A DNA stretch of 55,546 bases from JAKJEP01 sp964580995 (lineage in GTDB: Bacteria > Planctomycetota > Phycisphaerae > Sedimentisphaerales > SM23-30). The stretch spans positions 1 through 55,546 of the forward strand of contig CAZOMV010000027.1 of the NCBI GenBank assembly GCA_964580995.1, read 5' to 3'. The notes below the pieces were generated by a model that saw nothing but the letters and a program-made list of their open reading frames with translations, did not search any database and was not told where the DNA came from. Below are positions 17,657 through 27,857 of this stretch, piece by piece (position 1 is the stretch's first letter; the number at the start of each line of letters is the position of its first letter). A program made the translations under genes and the position numbers.

Positions 17657-18646
17657 TTGTACGATTAATTTTTCCAGGCCGATCCGGACGGATCCAGCGC
17701 CGGTTTTGCTGGCCTGGTCGATTCGCATTAATTGTTCCAATATACAGCCGATATTTTCAATTTTCAAATTTTTTACCTGCCGGATAAACTGATCCTGATT
17801 GGCCCAGATGCGCGATTGGCGGATGATTTCCCCGTCGGGTAATTTTTTATCCAGCAGGAGCCGGGCCTGATACAGCCGCCGGAAATGCCAGGCGAAAGCG
17901 CCTACGGTAGTGAACTGGGCGTCGCGATCCTGATTTAACATCTGGTTCAGAAGCGACAGGGCGTCCGCCGTTTTTCCCGCCGTCAGGGAGTCTATGACGT
18001 TGAAGACATTGTACAAGCGGTTATGTCCGACCACGGCCTGGATATCGTCCAGGGTAATCTGGGTTTTAGGTTTGTCGGGTCCGATTAAATAGGCGGCAAT
18101 TTTATCAACTTCGCAGCATAATACGCCGGAATCGTCGCCTGCCAGTTGGATCAGCAGTTCGGCTGCGTCCCGGTTGAGTTTCAAACTATGCTGCTCTTTG
18201 GCATAGGTAATGAGGTATCCGGCCAGTTCCCGCGGTTTGATGGGTTCGCAGGAGACGACCTGTCCGACCTTGGCGGCGATTTTGGCCAGGCGGGTAGTGG
18301 CGGGAAAACTTTCGGGCAGGAGGAGTAAAACACCGGTCAGGCTGGGAGCGTCCAGATAGGCTTCGAGCGGCTGGCGATATTTGGTAATGAAGGAATCGGC
18401 GTCTTTAATCATCACCAGCCGGCAGGGCGAAAGAAAGGGCAGGGTTCGCAGCTCATCGATTACGTCCGCCAGTTCGATATTGTTTCCTTCCAGCCGGCTC
18501 AGGGAAAGCTGGGGATCGGCATCGGCCAGAACCTGCCGGGCGATGGCATCGGCGGAATCGGTAACGCGGCGCCGGTCTTTTCCATAAATAACATAGATCG
18601 GACAACGGGTAGTATCGTTTTTAGCGGGCTTTGCTTTCGCTGCCAT
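17627..18646 (-). CDS. holA: DNA polymerase III subunit delta
   Basis: The delta subunit of the clamp-loader complex, which opens the sliding clamp for loading on primed DNA. At 339 residues it has the usual family length. The N-terminal nucleotide-fold domain opens with CPIYVIYGKDRRRVTD, followed by the delta-typical FLSPCRLVMIKDADSF and LTGVLLLLPESF. The middle domain has GDDSGVLCCEVDKIAAYL, and the C-terminal collar domain spans DALSLLNQMLNQ to KLIVQFS. As expected for delta, it lacks a working P-loop. It lies between two envelope-protein genes on the same strand (81 nt after the TPR gene, 37 nt before the lipoprotein gene), so co-transcription is likely. Confidence 0.92.
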   Translation of the reverse strand: MAAKAKPAKNDTTRCPIYVIYGKDRRRVTDSADAIARQVLADADPQLSLSRLEGNNIELADVIDELRTLPFLSPCRLVMIKDADSFITKYRQPLEAYLDAPSLTGVLLLLPESFPATTRLAKIAAKVGQVVSCEPIKPRELAGYLITYAKEQHSLKLNRDAAELLIQLAGDDSGVLCCEVDKIAAYLIGPDKPKTQITLDDIQAVVGHNRLYNVFNVIDSLTAGKTADALSLLNQMLNQDRDAQFTTVGAFAWHFRRLYQARLLLDKKLPDGEIIRQSRIWANQDQFIRQVKNLKIENIGCILEQLMRIDQASKTGAGSVRIGLEKLIVQFSTGKRRAV

Positions 18647-18727
18647 AGTTTATAATTTAACCTATAAAACCGAGATGGCGATTTTATCCAGGGTGTATTG
18701 TAGGGAAAGTCCAGGATTATTCAAGCG

Positions 18728-20149
18728 TTAAGGCTGATATTGTTTTAATCTTTCCTGGGCCAGCCGGGCAATCGTAGCCTCGCCCTGGGCGGCCTGTTTC
18801 CAACTGTTGATGGCCAGGGATAAATTGCCAAGCTGCTGGGAGGTATCGCCATATAATAACCAGGCCTGCCAGTCGCGGCGGTCCTGTTCGAGCAATTTAT
18901 CCAGCGTTTTTTTCGCATTTTCATGCTGTTTCAGGGCGATCTGCGATTGGGCCAGGCCGAACAACGCGGAACCGCGGGTCGGTTCCTCTGTCAGGCATTG
19001 TTGGTATTGGTATAAAGCCTCCTCAAAGCGGCACATTTTATAGAGAGCATTGGCCAGATTACTGCGGCAATTCAGGCTTTGGGGGTTATTTTCCAGAGAT
19101 TCCTGAAACGCCTCAACGGCCTTTGGCCATTCAAGCTGCTGGCAGTACATCATTCCCCGGGAAAAACACTGGCTGGCCCGTTCGAGTTTTTTGGATTCCG
19201 AGAGTGTCGCTTTCGGCTGGATTTGATAACCGGGCAGATCCGAATGCTCTTTTTCTTCCAGCGGCTCTTTTGCTTTGGATTCCTTATCTAGGGAATCCTC
19301 CATTTTCTCAAGAGCTTTGCTAGCAGGTAAAGCGGCAGGTGTGTCAGGTAAAACAGGTGAAGCGGGTAAGGTATCTTGCGGCGGCTGTCCAGCCGCCAGA
19401 TGAATTTTCCCGGAATATTCAACCGTCTGGTTGCCTGCACAATCGTAAATCAGAACTTGAATGACCAGCGGCCCTTTGGTCTGAGGGGGAATAACCCACT
19501 TATATTCTCCCTGGGCAGGCAGGGGACCTGCCAAAGAGATCCAGTTGGGATTATCCTGAGTCTGGTAATATAAATACACCGGGTTGGCGTCAAGATGGTT
19601 GTCAAATCCCTGCCAGCGAATAGGTAATTCTTTGGCCTGATAATCGGTTATTTCACCGCGCGGGTGGTATAGATAAAGTTGCGGGGCATTATAATCGATG
19701 AAGACCACCAGTTGAGCGGGTACGTCCACGGGTCGAATATCTGAAGGAAGAGCCTCCCGATTTGTATTGTTCTGATAGGATTTTCTTCCCCAGCGGTCCA
19801 CCGCCACCACGAGAAAGCGGTAGATACCTTCTCCCGGAGCGGTAAAAGGTATGGGGCTGGTTCGGTCCTGATCATAATCATAAAGCTGCCAGGGACTATC
19901 CAAACCGCGAGCGTACCACAGTTCAATTCGCTCTAAGTTATTGGTGTCAAAGGAATTAATTTCATAGCAGATATTCATGGTGGGGGTATGGATAATGGGG
20001 AGGGACGGATCGGGGGTATCTTGGGAAACGGATTGGGAGGTGGGTTGGGGGGTGTTTGGATCCTGGCATCTGCCCTGTTGCGCCAATCCTAAAAATACGA
20101 TCCCACCACAAACCAGAAGGAGTGTGGCTGGTTTTCGGTCACATCTCAT
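18728..20149 (-). CDS. Secreted TPR-repeat protein with Ig-like N-terminal part
   Basis: A protein of 473 residues from the ATG at 20149 (a GTG two codons earlier is possible). A signal peptide (LLLVCGGIVFLGLAQQGRC) precedes a Pro/Thr-rich stretch. Two beta-sandwich-like units follow: one around ICYEINSFDTNNLERIELWY, one around YLYYQTQDNPNWISLAGPLP and ending in VQVLIYDCAG. A charged linker leads to C-terminal TPRs (RASQCFSRGMMYCQQLEWPK onwards, about 335-470). The repeats suggest a binding or scaffold role outside the inner membrane. It is the first gene of the group with holA and the lipoprotein gene. No specific family is recognised. There is a cysteine in the signal region but no convincing lipobox. 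Confidence 0.8.
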   Translation of the reverse strand: MRCDRKPATLLLVCGGIVFLGLAQQGRCQDPNTPQPTSQSVSQDTPDPSLPIIHTPTMNICYEINSFDTNNLERIELWYARGLDSPWQLYDYDQDRTSPIPFTAPGEGIYRFLVVAVDRWGRKSYQNNTNREALPSDIRPVDVPAQLVVFIDYNAPQLYLYHPRGEITDYQAKELPIRWQGFDNHLDANPVYLYYQTQDNPNWISLAGPLPAQGEYKWVIPPQTKGPLVIQVLIYDCAGNQTVEYSGKIHLAAGQPPQDTLPASPVLPDTPAALPASKALEKMEDSLDKESKAKEPLEEKEHSDLPGYQIQPKATLSESKKLERASQCFSRGMMYCQQLEWPKAVEAFQESLENNPQSLNCRSNLANALYKMCRFEEALYQYQQCLTEEPTRGSALFGLAQSQIALKQHENAKKTLDKLLEQDRRDWQAWLLYGDTSQQLGNLSLAINSWKQAAQGEATIARLAQERLKQYQP

Positions 20150-20382
20150 ACTCACATCCCGTTTTCTGTCAAAAAGCTCAAAAAAAACAAAACAACAATC
20201 TCTTTGATAATATAAGCTATTATCGGACTTATCGGTATCAGAGGTAAAATTGCTTTAAAATAGTTGGGAAATACCGATCAACGGGCTATGCGTTGGTGAA
20301 AATGCTCCTTATATTTTTTATAAGTGCTTTTTATTTATTGCATTAGGATGACGCCAACCAGGAAAATGGATTGCCATCCGGA

Positions 20383-22728
20383 TCAATTGACCCGAGTGTA
20401 AACCATCCAGAAAACCTGGGCTGTTTCAGCCGGATGAATGGTCAGCCCCTTCTCGAGAAGCTGCCGGCCAGTCATTGGTTTGGCAACTTCCAGCGGGATA
20501 GGCTGAACGCTGGACAGGATGGGCAGGTCTTCCAGTGCGGCCAGATAGACGGTGAAGAGATTCTGGTCGCAGGTGCCGAAGAAAGTACCCTCGTAAAAGC
20601 TGCGGTCCGCTCTGGCCAGCGTACCGGCATAACCTTTGATTTCATAGGACGCCTCGGCCTCCAGACCCCTCAGCTTCACGGCCAGGGAATCCGGTAGGTT
20701 TTCCGTATGCTGAAAAATTTCCACGACGCCCCGCTTCTGTTGAGGCAGGTCAAACTGATAGGCAGACCAGAGCTGAATGTTAGAATCGGATAATAGCTGG
20801 ATGGTACAGGGATTGGGCTGCTGCTTCAGGAGCGACTGCTGGTAAGCAGGCTCCAGCCCGGTACAGGCCGCCATCGCCTCGATGAATTCCTGGGGAGGAG
20901 TTCCATCTTTCTGGAAGAGGTTGTCAATCCAGATATTCCGGCTTTTGGCGGAATTGAACAGCAGCGGTCCCCCGGCATTGCGATACACAACATTGTTCAC
21001 ATACTGACAGCCGGTGTTGCTACCGTCCAGATAGAGGCCGTGGCAGGCAATGGTATCGTGGATACCGCTGGCGACCTCGCCGCGTCCGAAGGGATTCCAC
21101 TGGGTATCGTGAATCAGGTTGCCGCGCACCAGCGTGCCGCGGTCATAATTGGCAAAGGTAATATACAAGCCCGCCCCATCGACCGTTACCTGCATGGCGT
21201 TATAGATGTGGTTATACTCGATGATGTTGTTTTTGGCAAACGGCACCGCGGGATCCTGGCTGCCGGCGGCGGCTATGCCGAAATAGGCGGTATCGTGGAC
21301 CAGATTGTGGGAGATGACGGCCTCCTGCGCCAGATACAGGCAGATTCCCGAGCCGCCGTAATAGTCCGTACCGCAGTGGTGGATGTAGTTGTTAGTAATG
21401 CGATAGCCGCGGTAGGCGTCCGGCGCGGGTGGGGGAGCGGCATGCAGGTAGCCGCCGGCCACATTGCATCCGCCAGCGCCTATACCGCCACCGCCCAGGT
21501 CATACAGCTCGCTGCCCTCGATACGGATATCGCCGGTTCCGTCCCGTGCACACAATCCCATCCCTCCCACGTGGGCGATAGCACCATCGGTAAAACTGCA
21601 TGATTGGGCATTTTCCATTTCAACCGCCGCTTCGATAAACCGATGCCCCGGCTGTTCCTTGCTGCCGGTAGCGACATTGCAGCTAAACAGGCCGTTGTAG
21701 CCCCAGGGCGGCAGCGGCAAATCGATATATTCTACGGAAATCCCCCGGAAATGCAGATTGACCACCGGCTGCTCCGCTGTCCCGGCGATAGCCAGAGCCG
21801 CCTTCTGCACCAGCGGCGCCACTACTTCATCATGCAGCAAATCTTCACCGGACCGGGGCCAGTACGACAGGACGCCGCTGGCCCGGTCCAGATACCATTC
21901 TCCCGGCTGATCCAGCAGTTCGAGGGCATTCTCAAGATAACAGGCCTTGCCCACCGTCGGGGCACTAAGATACCAGTCATTGCCAAAGCATTTCGGATTC
22001 CATTTATGGGGTGGGGCGACGGTGAGCGTCTGCTGCTTTTCATCGACCGCCTGCAAACGCTTGCGGCCTCCTTCGTTGTTATAGATGCAGATGATTTCCA
22101 CATCGCTGGGATTCGTGCAGGCGGGAATCGGATGATTGACGGTGACGGTAAAAGGCTGGTCCTCCTGTTCGCTGATAGTGGAGGTCTTGATAATCCACCA
22201 GGGCACTTTATCATCCGCATTGGGAGTGCGGGCGCGAACAGCCCGCCGGCCGTTGATAAACAATTGCCGGAAATACCAGCCCCCGGCTTTCACTTCCGGC
22301 AGTTCCGCGGTCCAGATTTTCCCCACCCCTTTCTTCCAGCCGCTAATCTTTTGCCCGCCGCTGAGCACCGCCTTTTCACCAGGGAAGGCGGCATAGGTGA
22401 TCGAATATTGCTCCGTGCCGGAATCTTCCGGCCCGAAGGTGACACCTTCCTGCAGGGTATAAACGCCGCCGCCCAGCAGGACCATAACCGGCCGCTTGAG
22501 ACCGGCCCCAGCTTTCCCCTCCCGTACCGCATCACGGGCACGGGCCAGCGTGGCAAAGGGACCGTCGGTTCCGGATTCATTGGGCCGGGCGAACTTGCCG
22601 GACCAGACGTCATGGCCGCCGGGAGCTACGTAATAGTCCGCTGCCGGTGTCTCCGCTGCCACCAGCGAAACAACAGCCAGTTTCACCACAAAAACCGATA
22701 AAAGGATAGGAATGAATCGCTTCTGCAT
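20383..22728 (-). CDS. Secreted right-handed parallel beta-helix protein, probable carbohydrate-active enzyme
   Basis: A protein of 781 residues from the ATG at 22728, chosen because GGAGTTACC precedes it and a signal peptide starts there (FIPILLSVFVVKLAVVSLVAA). The mature N-terminus ADYYVAPGGHDVWSGKF followed by GPFATLARARDAVREG is the standard opening of secreted beta-helix enzymes such as GH141-like and polysaccharide-lyase-like proteins. Residues about 330-620 contain ladder-type repeats (YRITNNYIHHCGTDYYGGSG, EYNHIYNAMQ, VRGNLIHDTQW). A C-terminal beta domain follows. It lies 84 nt downstream of the alpha-galactosidase start-to-stop unit on the same strand, so the pair probably degrades one galactose-containing glycan. 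The fold is secure; the exact reaction is not. Confidence 0.85.
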   Translation of the reverse strand: MQKRFIPILLSVFVVKLAVVSLVAAETPAADYYVAPGGHDVWSGKFARPNESGTDGPFATLARARDAVREGKAGAGLKRPVMVLLGGGVYTLQEGVTFGPEDSGTEQYSITYAAFPGEKAVLSGGQKISGWKKGVGKIWTAELPEVKAGGWYFRQLFINGRRAVRARTPNADDKVPWWIIKTSTISEQEDQPFTVTVNHPIPACTNPSDVEIICIYNNEGGRKRLQAVDEKQQTLTVAPPHKWNPKCFGNDWYLSAPTVGKACYLENALELLDQPGEWYLDRASGVLSYWPRSGEDLLHDEVVAPLVQKAALAIAGTAEQPVVNLHFRGISVEYIDLPLPPWGYNGLFSCNVATGSKEQPGHRFIEAAVEMENAQSCSFTDGAIAHVGGMGLCARDGTGDIRIEGSELYDLGGGGIGAGGCNVAGGYLHAAPPPAPDAYRGYRITNNYIHHCGTDYYGGSGICLYLAQEAVISHNLVHDTAYFGIAAAGSQDPAVPFAKNNIIEYNHIYNAMQVTVDGAGLYITFANYDRGTLVRGNLIHDTQWNPFGRGEVASGIHDTIACHGLYLDGSNTGCQYVNNVVYRNAGGPLLFNSAKSRNIWIDNLFQKDGTPPQEFIEAMAACTGLEPAYQQSLLKQQPNPCTIQLLSDSNIQLWSAYQFDLPQQKRGVVEIFQHTENLPDSLAVKLRGLEAEASYEIKGYAGTLARADRSFYEGTFFGTCDQNLFTVYLAALEDLPILSSVQPIPLEVAKPMTGRQLLEKGLTIHPAETAQVFWMVYTRVN

Positions 22729-22812
22729 GGTAACTCCGATCGTACTTTTTCCAGTCGCAGGTCTCGTTCCTGCTTTGATTTGAACCGACGGTTTCATCGA
22801 ACGATTACGAGT

Positions 22813-25530
22813 CTATTTTTTCTTCATGTACCGGATGGTAGCCGCTCCGGGTTTTTCGGGAACCCAAATGGTTATACCTTGCTCCATTAATTCTTTGCCG
22901 GAGACAGACTGCTGCTCTTCGACATCGTAGTTTTTCAGCAGGTACATCGCCTCCGGGTCCAGACCGCGCATTTTCAGGTCGGCACATTTGTAAATACAAC
23001 CTTCCCGGCGGAAGGCCTGGACAAATCCTTCCCCGGCCTCCGGGCGGTTGAACTGCCAGGCCAGCCACTCTTCCTGCGAAATGTTGTATTTGGTTAGCGG
23101 ATAGAAATCGCCAAAGTAATTCGGCCCGATCTCCCGCCATTCCTGATAGAGCTTCAGGATGAGGGCGTCATTTACGGGAACCCGGAAATCAAAACAGGCC
23201 GTATTGCTTGGGCACATATTGCTGCGCCGGGGATACGGTCCGTAGGAAAGCTCACCCGTCCCCCAGCCCCAACCGGCCGCGTTGGATGGGGCATAACCGG
23301 TGCCGGTGAAGGGCAGCCAGAACGACAGGCCATAGGTATGTCCCTGCTGGCCGACCGGCTCGAACAGGTAATCGCTCCGTGTCAGCGTTACCGCCCGCCG
23401 CATGGTCTCCAGGTCCAGGCGATGCCCGCCCGAAGAACAACTGTCAATAACCATTCCCGGATGACGCTTGAGCAGCTCATCCCAATACGCCAGATACCCC
23501 ATCACATACTTGTTCTCCGATATGCCCTGGCGATTCTCGGTATCATTTTTCTGCCAGAAGGGGAATGGATCGATATTGTAATCCTGCCGATAGAGATCAA
23601 TCCCTTCCTCCGTGATAATCTTGCTAACATGATTGATCACCCAGTCCAGCGCCTCCGGATTACCCATGTTCAGCACTCCGCCATCGGCCCCTCCCAGCAC
23701 CCATTGCAGTCGCTCGGTCGCCAGCCACGTACCCGCCGCCACCCGTTCCGGCTCAAACCAGACAATAATGTTCACTCCCTTGCGGTGGGCATAATCGCTC
23801 ACCGCCCGCAGTCCCCGCGGGAAACGATTGGGACTGCGGTCCACCTCCCAGGTCCCCGTCCAGGGCCATCCCTTCTCCGCCGCACCCACATACCAGCCCG
23901 CGTCCATCCACCAGAAATCCAGCTTCAGTCCCTTGTTCAAATAGCTGTCGATGAACTCGATCTGGTTCTGCTCGTTCGCCTTGGTCATCTCGGCAAACTG
24001 ATGCGAACTGCATGCGTTCAGCATCGGCAGCGGCATCTGCTTGCCTTTATAACGAGGGACATTGTATTTAATCATCCATTGACGCCATACGTTTTGCGCG
24101 TCGATCCAGTCGCCGCCTTTCCAGAATTGCAGCGTGATCAGCGGCGTGCGGACCATCTCACCCGGCCGCAGGGAAAAATGGACTACCTTCTGCCCCGCAC
24201 GTACATGCAGGCCGTTGTCCTGATTCCTTTGATACTTGGCGTACCAGCAGCCCGGCCAGCCGATCGCGATGAGAATGCCCTCGCTGCCGCTCTCCAGGTT
24301 ATAATAGGGCCAGACGCCGGAGGTGCTGATTTTACGATGCCCCGTCGGTTCAAAGTAATACTCCTTGCCCCGTTCCAGCGGGGTACTTTGCGGCGCATAA
24401 TCCTCCTCGGTAATGAAGGTGCCTTTCCAGTGATGCAGAAGGAATTCCTTCTTTTCGGCCCCCTGGCTAAAGTCCACATTCAGGGCCTGAAGGTCTTCCA
24501 GAATGGGCGAGTCTTTCTGGCCGGTGTTGGTCAGATAAACGGTCCACTCCAGGCAGCGAAAATCGGTATATTCCAGCCCCTCCCACCGCACTTCCAGACC
24601 CGTGGCCGGGTCTTTCCAGGTCAGAACATGGTTTATCCGGTTCTCATCAAGCTGCTTCTGCTGGGCGGTCAATTTCCAGTTTTTCAGGAATTCCTGCGAC
24701 GACTGGCCGCCATAGGTAAACGAAAACGGGGCCTGCGCCTTTTCCCAATCATATTTCTGCTTCCATTGCCCATCCGGATTGTTCGGAGCGATCTGTATCC
24801 CGGCCGTTGTGGAAAGCCACAGCAGCCAGTCCGCAGGCGGAGCGGTTCGCTTTTCCGCCTGAATGGTGAACTGGCCCACGTAATCGGAGGTCCCGCTGGC
24901 TTTGGCTTCGCCCGGCGCTACAAAATCCAGATCCCCCGCCGCTTCCGGCGTCCACACCTTGAAGTCGGTAATCGTATAGGTCATCCCGCCGGCTGTATCG
25001 TTATGAATCCATAACGATCGTTGGGTCCCTTCGCAGCTTGCCGAACCGGCCGCCGGTACACTGCCCATCGGCCAGCAGCCTTCCGGCCAGCTCATCGTAT
25101 TGCCCGAACGGTTGACCGTGAATGGCTGAGGTTTCGAAGGATCGCGGGTGACAGGGGCATAAACCGATATCGCCGGTGTACTCTGGCCTTCCATAAACAG
25201 GTTCAGGCCGAAATACGGAGGGATATCTCCCCCGTCGTCAAAATGAAAGGTATAGGTCGTGCTGCCTTCCCCGGGTGTGAATTTCACCAGCCGGGTCTGG
25301 GGATCGTTCAGCCATTTTACCTGCTTCGGGTCCGGTTCCACATCGCCCTGATACAGAAAGATATCCCAGCAGTCATCAGCCGGCCCGGAATTCCAGCGGG
25401 CATCCCGTATCTGGCTGCCCTCCCCATCGCAGCCGAAAATCGTCAAGGCATTGAATTCCAGGGCGAAATTCGACGAGTTTATGAAAAGGATCAACAATAC
25501 GAACAGCGAGCCGGTGCACCACTTTTTCAT
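22813..25530 (-). CDS. Secreted alpha-galactosidase, GH36 family, with N-terminal accessory domain
   Basis: A 905-residue protein with a signal peptide (SLFVLLILFINSSNFA), a beta-rich N-terminal accessory region of about 190 residues, and the GH36 N-terminal sandwich and catalytic barrel. Barrel motifs are LDFWWMDAGWYVGAA, NIIVWFEPERVAAGTW and DLYRQDYNIDPF, with nucleophile Asp650. SCSSGGHRLDLETMRRA follows, then TRSDY with acid/base Asp720. A C-terminal beta domain closes the protein. GH36 enzymes release alpha-linked galactose from oligosaccharides or glycans by a retaining mechanism. It is the first gene of a two-gene unit with the beta-helix protein. The ribosome site AACAGGAAAAA precedes the ATG at 25530. 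Family assignment is strong; substrate unknown. Confidence 0.92.
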   Translation of the reverse strand: MKKWCTGSLFVLLILFINSSNFALEFNALTIFGCDGEGSQIRDARWNSGPADDCWDIFLYQGDVEPDPKQVKWLNDPQTRLVKFTPGEGSTTYTFHFDDGGDIPPYFGLNLFMEGQSTPAISVYAPVTRDPSKPQPFTVNRSGNTMSWPEGCWPMGSVPAAGSASCEGTQRSLWIHNDTAGGMTYTITDFKVWTPEAAGDLDFVAPGEAKASGTSDYVGQFTIQAEKRTAPPADWLLWLSTTAGIQIAPNNPDGQWKQKYDWEKAQAPFSFTYGGQSSQEFLKNWKLTAQQKQLDENRINHVLTWKDPATGLEVRWEGLEYTDFRCLEWTVYLTNTGQKDSPILEDLQALNVDFSQGAEKKEFLLHHWKGTFITEEDYAPQSTPLERGKEYYFEPTGHRKISTSGVWPYYNLESGSEGILIAIGWPGCWYAKYQRNQDNGLHVRAGQKVVHFSLRPGEMVRTPLITLQFWKGGDWIDAQNVWRQWMIKYNVPRYKGKQMPLPMLNACSSHQFAEMTKANEQNQIEFIDSYLNKGLKLDFWWMDAGWYVGAAEKGWPWTGTWEVDRSPNRFPRGLRAVSDYAHRKGVNIIVWFEPERVAAGTWLATERLQWVLGGADGGVLNMGNPEALDWVINHVSKIITEEGIDLYRQDYNIDPFPFWQKNDTENRQGISENKYVMGYLAYWDELLKRHPGMVIDSCSSGGHRLDLETMRRAVTLTRSDYLFEPVGQQGHTYGLSFWLPFTGTGYAPSNAAGWGWGTGELSYGPYPRRSNMCPSNTACFDFRVPVNDALILKLYQEWREIGPNYFGDFYPLTKYNISQEEWLAWQFNRPEAGEGFVQAFRREGCIYKCADLKMRGLDPEAMYLLKNYDVEEQQSVSGKELMEQGITIWVPEKPGAATIRYMKKK

Positions 25531-25727
25531 AAATTTTTCCTGTTAAAAGATTTTTCTTTGTCTTTATTTCTTACGACATTAAAACAGGATTCATTATGGA
25601 ATAAGAACCGTAGAAAAGAACGCCATTTTTGGCAAAAATTTCGCCATATCAGGCAATGCGGACTTCGCTGTCCTCGGCGGAAGGCACCCGGGGAATAGGA
25701 ATTCATAAATAATTATTGGTAAGAGAT

Positions 25728-27842
25728 TTATTCTGTTAGTTCCTGCGCTTTGGGCAGGTAGTCAAGTTCGCCGCACTGAATGAAGATTTCTTTGCCGAGT
25801 ATGGCAGCGACTTCCCCGCCGGCGGCTTCGACTTCGGCAATGACGGCAATGGCTAGGGTCCGTCCAGTTTTATCTCTGGCGAACCCGGCAAAGAGGGAGA
25901 ATTGGGTGGAGCCGGTTTTCCCAAAAAGCTCCACTTCTTCTTCCGGCCAGGGCAGCGGATGGAAGGCTTCATAAGCAGTTCCGTGGTCCAGATAGCCATC
26001 GTCCTGATAGATTGCCGCTCTCATGCCGGACTGGACTACCCGGGCATTCTGGGAGGAGGCGATAAAACGGGGCTGGGTTGGGGCTGGAGGGGATACGGAG
26101 AGCACGGGAGCCAGATAAACACCATCCCGGGCAATAGTGGCGATGCTGTTAGCGATCTGGACGATGGTACCCATCATTTCATTGCGTCCGATGCTGATGA
26201 AACGGGGATGCGGGGGGAATTCCCGACCGATGGGGGCGACATACCCGGATGCTTCCCGAAAAGCAGTATTGGCCCGGTCTGGGAATTCACCTTCGGGCCA
26301 GGCGATAATGGGATGTGCAAAGCCGCTTTTTTTTAGCCAGTGAACCAGATTTTCGGTTCCCATCAGTTGTCCCAGCCGGACAAAATAATAATTGCAACTG
26401 ACTTTGATGGCCCGTTTGCTATCGACCCAGCCGTGATTGAGAATATTGGTTGGTTTTCCGGTCCAGGTAAGGTTATTGATGTCGCAATTAAAGGTTTGAT
26501 CCGGGGTTACGGTTTTTGTTTCCAGACCGCCCAGGAGGTTGGTTGGTTTGATCGTGGAGCCGGTTTCATAGATTTCCGCTATAGCCCGATTGCACCAGCA
26601 GCGAAAGGGATCGTTGATAATGGCCAGGTATTTTTCGTTGTAGGTGTTCAGGTCATATTGCGGGATGGATACGGCGGCCCGAATTTCGCCGGTGGGAACG
26701 TCGATGATGACGGCAGCACCCAGATACGATTGGCCCAGGTCATTGTCGCCTTGAAAAATCTGCTGAATCCGCTTGTGCAATTCGATATCGATGGTCAACC
26801 GGACATCCTGGCCGGGGGCTTGTTCGAGGCGGCATTTTTCGTTGCCGTTTCTATCGTACTGGACCCAGCCGCGACTGCCTCGCAAAATACTTTCAAAGAG
26901 GTATTCGCAGCCGAAGGCTCCCTGCTGGTCTCCCAGATGATAGCGTACGAGATCTTCGTGAGTGGGAGGGATGGAATCGGTCTCTTCCGCCGGAGCTACC
27001 ACTTCATCGGGGACACTGCGCATCTGGCCGATCAGATGACAGGCAGCCTGGTGATAAGGATATTTGCGGCCTTTTCCGATTCGGATGGCAATGAATGGTT
27101 TCAGATCTTCCGTGGCGGTCTTCGCCGGCTGGCTCTGGCCGATAGTGCCCGCAAGCATATCTTCGATAGCCAGTGCCTGGTCTTTGGGCAAGGAGCTTCT
27201 GATTTTATGGAATTGCTGCATTTCGCGCAAGAGGGTATTCTGAATCCACTTTTTGCGTACGGATTCATCCGGTTCCACGGCAGCGAATTCCTGGTTCATT
27301 TGTTCCCGGCCGATGGTAGGGGTAAATGGTTTACTGGTTTGGCGGCAATAGTTTCTGCGGGCAATGCTCAGCCGTAAGGTAGAGATTTTTTCGTTGATCT
27401 GTCGGATGGTTTCCAAGAGCGATTTGACGGGGATTCCAATCCGATTGGCCAGCTCTTCCAGGAGCAAATCTGCCTGCTGTTGCTGCGAGTCGAAATTTTC
27501 TTCGAGGTACAACCGGGCATCAAGGGGGTCTTTGCCGGGATTCTCCCGGAGATAACGGTCTTGTTCTTCTTGCCGGAACTCCGGGTCATATAGACGGGTT
27601 ATATTATAATGAATATACAGATCATAGCTGGTCTCATCCTGAGCCAGAGCATGGTTGCGGAAATCATAGATAGTTCCGCGGATGGTGTTGTCGAGCCATT
27701 CGGGCGGATGCTGTTGGTTTACCCGGGTCAGTTTGATATAGTCCCGGCTCACGACCAGTTGTAACCAGGCCAGACGGGCGATTATAACTCCCAGCGCCAG
27801 TAACAAAAAGGCAATGAAGATAATCAGCCTCCGCTGAAACAT
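25728..27842 (-). CDS. mrdA: Penicillin-binding protein 2 (peptidoglycan D,D-transpeptidase)
   Basis: A class B penicillin-binding protein, 704 residues. One N-terminal membrane anchor (IIFIAFLLLALGVIIARLAWL) is followed by the dimerisation/pedestal domain and the transpeptidase. All three catalytic motifs are intact: SxxK as Ser429-Thr-Ile-Lys432, SxN as Ser482-Cys-Asn484 and KTG as Lys642-Thr643-Gly644. Length and anchor favour the elongation enzyme PBP2 over FtsI, but I cannot exclude the latter. It is the last gene of the run hisF-pilT-gspE-like-cvpA-like-mrdA, 15 nt after the CvpA-like gene, so it is probably co-transcribed. This shows the organism crosslinks peptidoglycan. No rodA or mreB is in view. 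Confidence 0.9.
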   Translation of the reverse strand: MFQRRLIIFIAFLLLALGVIIARLAWLQLVVSRDYIKLTRVNQQHPPEWLDNTIRGTIYDFRNHALAQDETSYDLYIHYNITRLYDPEFRQEEQDRYLRENPGKDPLDARLYLEENFDSQQQQADLLLEELANRIGIPVKSLLETIRQINEKISTLRLSIARRNYCRQTSKPFTPTIGREQMNQEFAAVEPDESVRKKWIQNTLLREMQQFHKIRSSLPKDQALAIEDMLAGTIGQSQPAKTATEDLKPFIAIRIGKGRKYPYHQAACHLIGQMRSVPDEVVAPAEETDSIPPTHEDLVRYHLGDQQGAFGCEYLFESILRGSRGWVQYDRNGNEKCRLEQAPGQDVRLTIDIELHKRIQQIFQGDNDLGQSYLGAAVIIDVPTGEIRAAVSIPQYDLNTYNEKYLAIINDPFRCWCNRAIAEIYETGSTIKPTNLLGGLETKTVTPDQTFNCDINNLTWTGKPTNILNHGWVDSKRAIKVSCNYYFVRLGQLMGTENLVHWLKKSGFAHPIIAWPEGEFPDRANTAFREASGYVAPIGREFPPHPRFISIGRNEMMGTIVQIANSIATIARDGVYLAPVLSVSPPAPTQPRFIASSQNARVVQSGMRAAIYQDDGYLDHGTAYEAFHPLPWPEEEVELFGKTGSTQFSLFAGFARDKTGRTLAIAVIAEVEAAGGEVAAILGKEIFIQCGELDYLPKAQELTE

Positions 27843-27857
27843 CTACGAATTCCATTT

